Source: Flavobacteriales bacterium (GTDB taxonomy: Bacteria; Bacteroidota; Bacteroidia; Flavobacteriales_F; PHOS-HE28). Taken from it: a stretch of 25,482 nucleotides of DNA. Shown here one piece after another: positions 1-8,991 of the stretch; the stretch's first letter is position 1; every line of letters begins with the position of its first letter. The stretch is from the NCBI GenBank assembly GCA_016713865.1, contig JADJOG010000031.1, positions 1 through 25,482 on the forward strand. Reading direction: 5' to 3'. The position numbers and the translations under genes are program-made. The notes under the pieces are model-generated. The model made no database searches. It was not told the origin of the DNA and saw only the letters and a list, made by a program, of their open reading frames with translations.

Positions 1-1228
<1,228 letters not shown>

Positions 1229-1267
1229 GGGTGCTGTCGTGTTCGCTGCTATGACGTTTGCGGCCCG

Positions 1268-1275
1268 CGAAAGTA
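1268..1275 (-). promoter_or_regulatory. Putative -7 element (TACTTTCG) for ahcY
   Basis: On the minus strand TACTTTCG matches the Bacteroidota -7 consensus TAnnTTTG except for the penultimate base. A TTG lies 16 nt upstream, slightly closer than the usual -33 spacing. The element predicts a leader of about 35 nt. Motif match only. Confidence 0.5.
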
Positions 1276-1307
1276 GCCTCTTGGCTCGGAACAAGCAGTG
1301 AAGCGGT

Positions 1308-2060
1308 ATGTTCGCATCGATGGGCGAAGTGCTAAAGTTTCTTGAATCGGCCAAGGCGAAGGGGCAGAAGCTGCTCGCCGTGCTCATCGACCCCGATTTC
1401 GGCACCGATGAAGCCGCCTTGGAGCGCACCTTGCAGAACGCCTGCATGGCGCAGGCCGACCTGCTCTTCGTGGGCGGCAGCTTGCTCACTTCAGCCTCCT
1501 TCGACCGCTGCGTGGCGCTGGTGAAGCGCTGGAGCACCAAACCCGTGGTGCTCTTTCCGGGCAGTCCTTCTCAGTTGAGCGCGCACGCCGATGCGGTGCT
1601 TTTCCTCTCACTCATCAGCGGGCGCAACCCGGAACTGCTCATCGGGCATCACGTCACCGCCGCACCCACGGTGAAGGCGCTAGGCATTGAGGCCATTCCC
1701 ACCGGCTACATGCTGGTTGATGGAGGGCGCACCACCACCGCGCATTACGTGAGCCAGTCCTCTCCCATCCCGCACGACAAGCCGGGCATTGCGGCGGCCA
1801 CCGCGCTCGCCGGCGAGTTGCTCGGACTGCGCACCATCTATCTCGATACCGGCAGCGGTGCACCAAAGAGCGTATCGCCAGCAATGGTCGCTGCTGTGCG
1901 CGCCACGGTCGATCTGCCAATCATCGTTGGTGGTGGCATCCGCGATGCGGAACAGGCACGCGCATTGTGCGAAGCGGGCGCCGATGTGCTGGTGGTTGGC
2001 ACGGCCATCGAACAGGATCCGGAGATCGTGTTCGCGTTGAGCGAGGCGGTTCACGGGTGA
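1308..2060 (+). CDS. Geranylgeranylglyceryl/heptaprenylglyceryl phosphate synthase family protein
   Basis: This is a TIM-barrel prenyltransferase of the GGGPS/PcrB family (250 aa), which joins a polyprenyl diphosphate to sn-glycerol-1-phosphate to make an ether-linked lipid precursor. Family marks include LLAVLIDPDF near residue 22, FVGGSLLT near 54, a VLFPGSPSQLS segment, EAIPTGYMLVDGG near 130, YLDTGSGAP near 178 and the phosphate-binding IIVGGGIRD and VVGTAIEQ near the C-terminus. Such enzymes are established in Bacteroidota, where the lipid's role is unclear; chain-length preference cannot be read here. The start is the ATG at 1308; the ATG at 1320 (MGEVLKF) is an alternative. It runs divergently from ahcY, and its stop lies 17 nt before the cyclase start. 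Confidence 0.93.
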   Translation: MFASMGEVLKFLESAKAKGQKLLAVLIDPDFGTDEAALERTLQNACMAQADLLFVGGSLLTSASFDRCVALVKRWSTKPVVLFPGSPSQLSAHADAVLFLSLISGRNPELLIGHHVTAAPTVKALGIEAIPTGYMLVDGGRTTTAHYVSQSSPIPHDKPGIAAATALAGELLGLRTIYLDTGSGAPKSVSPAMVAAVRATVDLPIIVGGGIRDAEQARALCEAGADVLVVGTAIEQDPEIVFALSEAVHG

Positions 2061-2065
2061 GCCGC

Positions 2066-2073
2066 TACATTCA
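2066..2073 (+). promoter_or_regulatory. Putative -7 element (TACATTCA) directly before the cyclase start
   Basis: TACATTCA ends four bases before the ATG at 2078. If used, transcription would begin at or next to the start codon, giving a leaderless message. The same 4-nt geometry occurs before the DCC gene at 21678. The element straddles the region just after the upstream stop codon. Confidence 0.4.
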
Positions 2074-2077
2074 GCCC

Positions 2078-4093
2078 ATGCGCGGCCTTGTCCTATTCCT
2101 GCTGCTCACCTTCGCGTTCACCAGCGCTGGCCAAACCGATTCGCTCTGGCGCGTGTGGAACGATGCATCGGCACCGGACAGCGCGAGGCTGAGCGCAATG
2201 CAGACGCTTGCATGGAAGGGCGTGTTCGAGCAGCCCGATAGCGGCATGGCCTTGGCGCGCATGCAGCTCGACTTCGCGCGGCGCGTGGAATCGCAGCGTG
2301 GGCAATATGAAGCGAGCACTACGCTAGCCGTGGGCAGCAGCATGAAGAGCGACTATTCCGCCGCGCTCACGCACCTGCACGCCTGTCTGGCCTTGGCGAA
2401 AGCCATGAAGGACCTCAAGCGCGAGGCAAACACCTACAGCAACCTCAGCAATGTCTATCGCAGCCTCGGCGACCTTCCCATGGCGCTCACCCAATTGCAG
2501 AAGAGCCTCCGCATCGATACCGAACTCGACAACAAGGAAGGATTGGCCGGCACCTACAACAACATGGGCACCATCCAGACGGAGCTGAACAATCATCGCG
2601 ATGCGCTGCAGCACTATGAACGAAGCGCAGCGCTGGCCGAAGAGCTTGAAAGCGATCGCGGACGCGCACAGGCAGCATTGAACCTCGGAAGCGCCTACCT
2701 GAATCTGGCACAGCCCGATACCGCCGCGCAGCTCTTCAAGAAAGGGCTCGCGCTCTATAAGCAGCTCGGCCGGAAATTGGAGCAAGGCATGGCCTACAAC
2801 AACCTTGGCCGAGCCTATGGGCAGCTCGGTCGCGTTAACGATGCGTTCGCCAGCCTCGATTCCGCAGAGGCTATCCTCACCGCGCTGGGCAGTTCGCGGC
2901 AGCTCGTGCGCACGCACGTGAACCGTGGCACCATCCTCATCGAGCAGAGGCGAGCGAAAGAAGCCATCGCCGCATGCAGGGCAGGTGAGCGTATCGCCGA
3001 AAGCAACAACCTGCTTCAGCAACGCGTGGAATGCCTGCAATGCTTGCATCGCGCGCATGAGCTCGCAGGCGACTTCCGCAGCGCCTATTCAGCCCAGTCA
3101 GCCTATATGAGCGTGAACGATTCTCTGCTGAAGGTGAACAACAGCAAGGAGGTCACCCGATTGGAGGTCACGCGCGCCTATCAGGAGCGCATGCTCGCCG
3201 ACAGCTTGGACAATGTGCGCAAGCTCCACGAACAGGAGCTGCTAGCGCAGGAGCAGATCGCCAGCGAGAAGGAACGGCGCAACCTCTTCCTCTATGCCGG
3301 CCTTGGCGTGCTAGCGCTTTCTGCTGGACTTTGGAACCGCCTCCGCTACACGCGCCGCTCGCGAGCTGCCATACAAGTCGAGAAGGACCGCAGCGAGGGC
3401 CTGTTGCTCAACATCCTGCCCGCAGCGGTTGCCGAAGAGCTAAAGGACAAGGGCGAAGCGGAGGCGCGGCTCTTCGATCAGGTCACTGTGCTCTTCACCG
3501 ACTTCAAGGGCTTCACTGCCATGAGCGAGAAGGTCACGCCCAAGCAACTCGTGAGGGACCTGCACGAATGCTTCAGTGCCTTCGACCGCATCTGCGCCAA
3601 GCACGGCATCGAGAAGATCAAGACCATCGGCGATGCCTACATGGCCGCTGGCGGGTTGCCCACACCAAACAACACGCACGCCGTGGATGCGATCATGGCG
3701 GCGCTGGAGATGCGCGATTTCATCGCCGAGGGCAAAGCGCGGAAAGCCTTGGCGGGCCAACCGTACTTCGAGATTCGCATCGGCATCCATACGGGCCCGG
3801 TGGTGGCAGGCGTGGTGGGCGAGATGAAATTCGCCTACGACATCTGGGGCGATACGGTGAACACGGCGAGCCGCATGGAATCTTCCGGCGAAACGGGACA
3901 GGTGAACATCAGCGAGGCGACGTATAGGTTGGTGAATGGCGTATGGTCAGTGGCGAATGGAGGATCCACCCATTCACCAACTCCCGATCGCCATTCGCCT
4001 GCGTTCTTATTCACCCCGCGTGGCAAAGTGCAGGCGAAGGGCAAAGGCGAGATGGATATGTATTTCGTTGACCGAGGTTCGAGCAAAGGCTGA
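2078..4093 (+). CDS. TPR-repeat membrane adenylate cyclase (class III)
   Basis: A signal sequence (MRGLVLFLLLTFAFTSAGQ) leads into tetratricopeptide repeats at about residues 60-330, for example ANTYSNLSNVYRSLGDLPMA and GLAGTYNNMGTIQTELNNH. A charged coiled-coil stretch, one membrane helix near 402-420 and a C-terminal class III cyclase domain follow. Metal-binding aspartates are D475 (FTDFKGFT) and D519 (KTIGDAYM). Adenine-selecting residues are K515 and D588 (YDIWG), and transition-state residues are N595 and R599 (NTASRM). The catalytic set is complete and predicts cAMP production. The repeats probably sense an exported or periplasmic partner. The ATG at 2078 (671 aa) is preferred because it gives a signal peptide and follows a promoter-like element; a GTG at 2057 overlaps the previous stop. 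About 20 residues near 3940-4000 look like an in-frame insertion before the conserved FTPRGKVQAKGKGEM. Confidence 0.92.
   Translation: MRGLVLFLLLTFAFTSAGQTDSLWRVWNDASAPDSARLSAMQTLAWKGVFEQPDSGMALARMQLDFARRVESQRGQYEASTTLAVGSSMKSDYSAALTHLHACLALAKAMKDLKREANTYSNLSNVYRSLGDLPMALTQLQKSLRIDTELDNKEGLAGTYNNMGTIQTELNNHRDALQHYERSAALAEELESDRGRAQAALNLGSAYLNLAQPDTAAQLFKKGLALYKQLGRKLEQGMAYNNLGRAYGQLGRVNDAFASLDSAEAILTALGSSRQLVRTHVNRGTILIEQRRAKEAIAACRAGERIAESNNLLQQRVECLQCLHRAHELAGDFRSAYSAQSAYMSVNDSLLKVNNSKEVTRLEVTRAYQERMLADSLDNVRKLHEQELLAQEQIASEKERRNLFLYAGLGVLALSAGLWNRLRYTRRSRAAIQVEKDRSEGLLLNILPAAVAEELKDKGEAEARLFDQVTVLFTDFKGFTAMSEKVTPKQLVRDLHECFSAFDRICAKHGIEKIKTIGDAYMAAGGLPTPNNTHAVDAIMAALEMRDFIAEGKARKALAGQPYFEIRIGIHTGPVVAGVVGEMKFAYDIWGDTVNTASRMESSGETGQVNISEATYRLVNGVWSVANGGSTHSPTPDRHSPAFLFTPRGKVQAKGKGEMDMYFVDRGSSKG
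3929..3999. repeat. Interleaved inverted repeat inside the cyclase gene
   Basis: The 11-mer TTGGTGAATGG (3929-3939) is matched by its reverse complement at 3970-3980. GGCGAATGG (3952-3960) is matched at 3991-3999. The encoded stretch VWSVANGGSTHSPTPDR is absent from the usual cyclase C-terminus, where the strand after TYxLV runs straight into FTPRGKVQAKGKG. It therefore looks like a small repeat element accommodated in frame. Confidence 0.7.
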
Positions 4094-4175
4094 CCCGTTC
4101 CTATTAATCACCACAACCAAGGGTATCGCGCGACTTGCGAACTGGCTCTGGCTCTCTTCTCAGGCGACTTGTTCC

Positions 4176-5647
4176 TCACCGGATCACAAGCCGCTGAACC
4201 ATCACGTTCTCGCCCGCGCGCACGTTCACCAAGTACATACCGGCGCTTAGCTGAGAAGCATCGAGCAGGTCCGTGAACGGACCATCTTGCATGGCCATCC
4301 GCTGCCCATGCACGAGGCGGCCACTGGCATCGCGCACCTCCACGTCGACCGGGCCAGCTACTCCTTCGGCGATGTGCGGGGCCACCGGGCCTCCATTAGA
4401 TGGATTCGGGTAAAGCACGAGTCCATCGCTTCGATCAGTCGATGCGACTCCTTCCGCAATCACGTATTGATTGCCGCTGCCTTGCATGCATGGTGGCGTG
4501 CTCAGCGTGCAGGGGTCGACTAAGTCGTAGAGCTTGGTGCGCGGGCATTGGGCCGCAGCACTGTTCAGCATGAAGCGGCATGCAGGTCCCCATGCTTGGA
4601 ATTCGCCCGCAACGATCCCGCGCACCTTCACGTTGAGGAAGCCACCCTCTGAAAGTTGATTGCCGCTCCATGCGTTGACCTTGAAATGGCATGCGCGCGT
4701 GGCGCTGGCTGCAAGCCCGTTGGTAGTGCTGTGGTACTGTATGCGCTTGAAGCTGTAGCCTCCATTGGGGTCGTACCACCACATCTGGTTACCGCTGGAG
4801 GTATGGGTCATTCCGTATTGGGCAGCGACCGCTGGGTTGCTGTTGGCCACCACGTATTCCGCTCCACAGGGAGCCGCGCGCCAATCCAATTTATCGCAGC
4901 TGGTGCTAATGAGCCGATCCACCCCCAAGGGCAAGCAGAAGCCCTCGCCATTGGATATGGCACTCAAACCGCCCGATACGAAAGCGCCGTTCGCATCGAT
5001 AACGCGCGCACCGGTGGTCGTGCTGAACGGACATAGCCACCACCGGTGACATCGCCACCGGCATCGAAGACCCGCAAACGATAACAGCCATTGGGCACGC
5101 AGCATGCGCCCGTGAAGGTCTGCTCGACATCCGAATAGGGCGTGCTCGTGCAATAGCGTGTTGCCCCGTCCGCTGAAAGAAGCTCCCAGCTCACTTCACT
5201 GCCCATTTCATCGGTCCGAACCGCCATGTACAGATTGTTGGCGCATGGCGCTGCAGCGATTGTCTTCAAGCCCTCCGCGTATGGCTGTGAAAGGTCTTGC
5301 GCCACAAGAAGCACATTGCCATCGCGCTGAACGCTCACCACCGCATCCGGTGCTTCGCTCCGAGTGAGATCCAAGGCCTGAAAAGTGTAGCAGCCCGGAG
5401 GCACGGAGATGTCTTCAATAACCAGCTGATTCGCATCCTCATAGGGTCCGCCGCTGGCCACCACTTGATTGAGCGGGTTGGTCACCTTCCATACAATGGA
5501 ACCCGGATCATCCCCCAATTCCACACGCACCTCCATGTCGCCGCCTTGTGCAAGCGAAGGCAGCGCGTCCATCGCAACCGTCAGCAGGTTCCCATTGGGA
5601 TCTTCGTCCGGGATGCCATTCACGCTGATGATGGAATTCGAGATCAT
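4176..5647 (-). pseudogene. Broken T9SS-sorted surface protein related to the C-terminus of the adhesin at 16222-21592
   Basis: Two minus-strand frames together make one protein. The first (from 5647) carries two related modules, one ending VPPGCYTFQALD and one ending VPNGCYRLRVFDAGGDVTG. The second (to 4176) carries GEGFCLPLGVDRLIS, QMWWYDPNGGYSFKR, FLNVKVRGIV, WGPACRFML and CPRTKLYD, then a T9SS type A sorting domain (LVLYPNPSNGG to the end, QRLVIR). The frames meet near 5020-5035, where one base is missing after GGGYV. The frame before the ATG at 5647 is closed by TAG, yet another frame (MVNSFNWILAVPAL from 5741) looks coding, so a second lesion near 5640 or 5' truncation is likely. No signal peptide is visible. 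It lies 3' of the TonB receptor on the same strand. Its paralogue has about 90 more residues between CPRTKLYD and the sorting domain. It may be genuinely decayed or damaged by consensus error. Confidence 0.82.
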
Positions 5648-5774
5648 CTCCTAGTTCAAGCGCGGGCACCGCAGGCGCAGGCTGCCGCACATCGCCGGTG
5701 AGCGCGGGCACGGCGAGTATCCAATTGAAGCTGTTCACCATCAGGCCGTTCTTCCAGGTCTAATAGAACTTTGG

Positions 5775-8153
5775 TTACAACCGCACACTCACCCCAGCCA
5801 TCAAATTCATTGGCGCCTGCGGGTACAAGCCCACCATCTCCTGCCGTCTTCCATCGCTCACGAAACTGTACACCCAACCATTGCTCTCGTAGAGCTCACT
5901 GAACAGGTTGCGCACGGTGATATTGAAGTCGATGCCTTTGGTGCCTTTGGCCATCCAGGTCGCGTTCAGGCGCTGGTCGTTCACTAAGAAAGGATCGAGC
6001 ATGCGGTCGGCACTGGCGCTGAGATCGAGGTATTGCTTGCCCACAAACTTGGTCACGAATGTGAGATCAGCATTGCCGTGCTTCGAATGGTCCCAGAAAC
6101 GGAACCCGATCTCGCTTCCTGCCACAAGGCTCGGCGAGAACGAGAGGTCGCTCTCCGTGTATGTCGTTGCCACCTGCCAGCCGTTGTCCCAATCATCAAC
6201 GAACTCCGTGAAGCCGCGCACCTTGTTCTGGCTGAGCGCTGCGTTGGCGCGCCATGTCAATCGCCGCGTGATTCGTGTTGCGAGCGTGAGTTCAGCGCCA
6301 GCACGGTAGCTGCTCTTCACGTTGGTGCGCAAGGCTGCGCCCACATCATTCAGTTCACCGGTGAGCACGAGCTGATCCGCGTAATCCATGTAGTAGAGGT
6401 TGATGCCAGTACTCATGCGGCCCGTGCGGCGCTCGTAGCCGAGTTCATAATCCACGAGCCGTTCTGCGCGCGGACGACTCGCTGGCGTGGTCTCTTGCAG
6501 GTCCTCACGGTTCGGCTCGCGGTGCGCAACCGCTATAGAGCCATACGCTCTTCCGCCTTCATGCATGCGCCACACCAGTCCGGCTTTGGGGTTGAAGAAA
6601 CCGAAGCCGATGGACTGCTGCTCCGGCTCGAAGGCTTCGTTGAGCATCTCGAGCTCATGGCTAACAGCGCGGAACTGCGCATCGCCGAAGACATCGATAT
6701 TGCTCCGAAGCGCGTAGGAGATCTTCGCGTAGGCATTCGCATCGGTCTTGCGCGCATCGTTGTCGTAGTAGCGATCCCGGATGTCGGCACTGCCCGCATA
6801 GCGCGCCCATATCAATTCGCCGAAGTGCGCCCCGCGATAATCGCTGAGGCTGCCACCGACCACGAGTCGATGCGCCCCCAGCTTGAACTCGGCGCTTGTA
6901 TTGGCGCCGGTGAGGGTGTTATCGAGCCAACGGCGGCGAATGAGGTCCGTGGTGAAAATCGAATCGCCGTTGATCGAGGCTGGGCTTATGCCGTATCGCA
7001 GCAGGTCATCGCCTTCGCGGAACTGCTCGAAGTAGCCCGCACCGCGCACACGGAATAGCGTGAGGTTGAAAGTGGCGTTCTTGCCCAGCTTCTGATCGAA
7101 GAGCAATTGGTAGTGCGCTTGGTCGTAATTGTCCACCTCGTTCTCGTAGGTGTATGGATTGAACGTGCGATTGGTGTCGATCACCTCGCGCGCCACGCCT
7201 CCCCAGGCCTGATACGTCACTTCCTTCCCTCGGAAGTGGATGAAGCGCAATGATCGTTTCGCGCCGAGCCACGCGGCTTGCATGAAGTAGCTCTTCAGGT
7301 CGGCGCTGGCGCGATCCACGTAGCCATCGGTGCTTATGGAAGAAAGGCGCGCATCGAGGCTGAAACGGCCATCGATCAGGCCCGTTCCAGCGCTCACCGA
7401 ATAACGCTGCGTGTTGAAGCTGCCACCGCTCATGCTCACCAAGCCCCATGGCTGCGGCTTCGCTGCGGTGGTGCGGATGTTCACCGATGCGCCGAAAGCA
7501 GCCGGTCCGTTGGTGCTCGTTCCCACGCCGCGCTGCACCTCGATATCCTCGGCGCTGGTGGCCAGGTCGGGCAAGTTCACGAGGAAGGCGCCTTGGCTCT
7601 CGGGGTCGTTGAAGGGCACGCCATTAAGGGTGATGTTGGTGCGCGTGGCATCGGTGCCGCGAATGCGCATGTAGGTGTAACCGATGCCGATGCCGCCATC
7701 GCTGGTGGCTACAACGCCGGGCTGTTGTTCCAGAAGAAAAGGCAGATCAACACCCGTGTTGATGCGTTCGAGCTCCTCGCGGCTCAAGGTGCTCTTCGCG
7801 AAAGGCGCGCTATCACCAGCGCGCAACGCGGTGACCTCGGCAGCTGTGAGCATCACGCGATCGGGCTTCATTGTCAGATTGAACGTGTTCTCGCCTTCAA
7901 CAAGGATGATGAGCGTATCCGAAGGCTGAAAGCCGACGAATGAGAATCGCAAGCGATTGGCACCAGCGCGCAACCCGGCAAGCGCGAAACGCCCATTCTG
8001 GTCCGTGGTGGTTCCGAATGCTCGATCGCCGACGACCACATTCACACCAAGCAGTGGCCCATCACCTTCACCTATGATGACTCCTGAAAGCCGTGATTGT
8101 GCCGCAATGCCGTTGATGATCGCGAAAGCAAATAGCGAGAGAATGGTGCGCAT
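5775..8153 (-). CDS. TonB-dependent outer-membrane receptor, probable thiamin (or thiamin-precursor) importer
   Basis: This 792-residue receptor has a signal peptide (MRTILSLFAFAIINGIAAQS) and a carboxypeptidase-D-like beta-sandwich at about 20-110 (GVNVVVGDRAFGTTTDQNGR, FSFVGF). A plug follows (LLEQQPGVVATSDGGIGIG, YMRIRGTDATRTNITLNGVP, DIEVQRGVGTSTNGPAAFGA), then a C-terminal beta-barrel ending APMNLMAGVSVRL. It would move a ligand across the outer membrane using TonB energy. The ligand is inferred from the TPP riboswitch in its leader; TPP-controlled TonB receptors for thiamin are established in Bacteroidota. The ATG at 8153 is chosen because a signal peptide starts there and a GGAGG lies just before it. 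The reading frame stays open further upstream, but that stretch is the riboswitch. The gene is intact. Confidence 0.94.
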   Translation of the reverse strand: MRTILSLFAFAIINGIAAQSRLSGVIIGEGDGPLLGVNVVVGDRAFGTTTDQNGRFALAGLRAGANRLRFSFVGFQPSDTLIILVEGENTFNLTMKPDRVMLTAAEVTALRAGDSAPFAKSTLSREELERINTGVDLPFLLEQQPGVVATSDGGIGIGYTYMRIRGTDATRTNITLNGVPFNDPESQGAFLVNLPDLATSAEDIEVQRGVGTSTNGPAAFGASVNIRTTAAKPQPWGLVSMSGGSFNTQRYSVSAGTGLIDGRFSLDARLSSISTDGYVDRASADLKSYFMQAAWLGAKRSLRFIHFRGKEVTYQAWGGVAREVIDTNRTFNPYTYENEVDNYDQAHYQLLFDQKLGKNATFNLTLFRVRGAGYFEQFREGDDLLRYGISPASINGDSIFTTDLIRRRWLDNTLTGANTSAEFKLGAHRLVVGGSLSDYRGAHFGELIWARYAGSADIRDRYYDNDARKTDANAYAKISYALRSNIDVFGDAQFRAVSHELEMLNEAFEPEQQSIGFGFFNPKAGLVWRMHEGGRAYGSIAVAHREPNREDLQETTPASRPRAERLVDYELGYERRTGRMSTGINLYYMDYADQLVLTGELNDVGAALRTNVKSSYRAGAELTLATRITRRLTWRANAALSQNKVRGFTEFVDDWDNGWQVATTYTESDLSFSPSLVAGSEIGFRFWDHSKHGNADLTFVTKFVGKQYLDLSASADRMLDPFLVNDQRLNATWMAKGTKGIDFNITVRNLFSELYESNGWVYSFVSDGRRQEMVGLYPQAPMNLMAGVSVRL

Positions 8154-8156
8154 GTT

Positions 8157-8182
8157 CCTCCGTGTTAACGCCTGCACGGAGG
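8157..8182 (-). promoter_or_regulatory. Shine-Dalgarno-sequestering hairpin of the TPP riboswitch
   Basis: On the minus strand CCTCCGTG (8182-8175) pairs perfectly with CACGGAGG (8164-8157) across a 10-nt loop. The second arm contains the receptor's GGAGG, three bases before the ATG. This is the expected form of a translational expression platform: with TPP bound, the hairpin hides the ribosome-binding site. The alternative anti-sequestering pairing was not resolved by eye. Confidence 0.75.
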
Positions 8183-8199
8183 TGTCCGCCGGATGGTGG

Positions 8200-8287
8200 A
8201 CCGTGTCCCTTGGCAGCATTACCTGCCCAGGTTCTTCGGGTATGATCTCAGCTTTCGCCACTTGGCGAAGCACCCCGTTGCAAGACG
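8200..8287 (-). ncRNA. TPP (thiamin pyrophosphate) riboswitch, THI element
   Basis: The minus strand contains the conserved blocks in order: CGGGGTGC, a perfect variable hairpin TTCGCC-AAGT-GGCGAA, GCTGAGATCATACCC, GAACCTG, GGTAATGC and AAGGGA. Flanking CCGT and ACGG can close the basal stem. This is the canonical TPP aptamer layout. It lies 47 nt before the receptor ATG, followed by a hairpin that hides the ribosome-binding site. High thiamin pyrophosphate should therefore shut off translation of the receptor. Confidence 0.96.
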
Positions 8288-8290
8288 GGA

Positions 8291-8298
8291 CGAATGTA
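8291..8298 (-). promoter_or_regulatory. Putative -7 element (TACATTCG) for the riboswitch-receptor transcript
   Basis: TACATTCG on the minus strand lies immediately before the aptamer, so a start just downstream would include the whole riboswitch. A TTG 15 nt further upstream is a poor -33 candidate. The position relative to the aptamer is the main support. Confidence 0.5.
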
Positions 8299-8327
8299 GG
8301 CACGGTGATCGACCAACAGACGAGCGC

Positions 8328-8909
8328 TCATGATCCAGATCCGCGCAGCAGCGCCTCCACCACGCTCACCGCTTTGCTGATACGATCCTCGCGCTTGCCT
8401 TCGATGATCGCATAAGGAAGCCATACGCCTTGAGTTCACGCTCCCATATTTCGAAGAGCCGATCGCGTCGTGCGGATTCTCGCGAAACGGATCGGGCTCC
8501 CAAAGGGATATCCGGGCGGCAGAGCAAGCGCAGGTCGTAATGGAGTTCGCGCACCAAGCGCTCGATCTCCGGATACGCGCCCGAATTTCTCCTGGCTCCA
8601 GATCTTGATGTTGAGGATGTCGCAATCGAAGTACACGGGCTCCATGGGGGCATTGCTCTCGAATCGGTCATCGCTGCTCACTGCGGCCCAATGCTCCATT
8701 GCGAATTGTGGCGCATCCTCGAACCATTGTGCTTGGCTGCGCGCCAGTTGAAGCAAATCATCCTCAACGTAGGGCCGATCCAATTCCTCAAGCAGTTCGC
8801 GCGTGCCATCGGAAACACGGCCGCCACCGATGCGCATCATCAGCTCATCGGAGAGTGTTGTCTTCCCACTGCTCTCTGGCCCAACGATGGCGATCTTTGG
8901 CAGGCTCAT
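8328..8909 (-). pseudogene. NadR-like P-loop kinase (AAA_28-type ATPase), frameshifted
   Basis: The protein starts MSLPKIAIVGPESSGKTTLS, whose GPESSGKT is a Walker A motif typical of the ribosylnicotinamide kinase domain of NadR. It continues with VSDGTRELLEELDRPYVEDD, ARSQAQWFEDA, VYFDCDILNIKIWSQEKFG. The remainder is scattered over frames: YPEIERLVRELHYDLRLLC, then WEPDPFRENPHD, then RDRLFEIWERELKAYG, then PYAIIEGKREDRISKAVSVV, ending at a TGA at 8328-8330. Bridging four single-base shifts (about 8578, 8503, 8466 and 8415) restores a normal-length protein of about 190 residues. Known relatives phosphorylate nicotinamide riboside; beside a thiamin-regulated receptor and a PnuC-type transporter, a vitamin kinase role is an attractive inference. 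Four lesions in 170 bp suggest poor consensus as much as decay. TTACTTCG, 6 nt before the ATG, may be its promoter. Confidence 0.85.
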
Positions 8910-8991
8910 GGGCCACGAAGTAACGTCCCGTCAACCCATAGGCAGCGGCGCGCCCACCTTCCATGTCATCGCATCAATAACACGAGAACAC

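Noticed and set aside
5000..5060. Programmed ribosomal frameshift in the T9SS gene
   Set aside because: No slippery heptamer or downstream pseudoknot was seen, and similar shifts occur in unrelated genes throughout the window, so error or decay is simpler.
8160..8303. TonB receptor start at 8303 giving 842 residues
   Set aside because: That 5' stretch is the TPP riboswitch and its hairpin. The ATG at 8153 has a signal peptide and a Shine-Dalgarno site.
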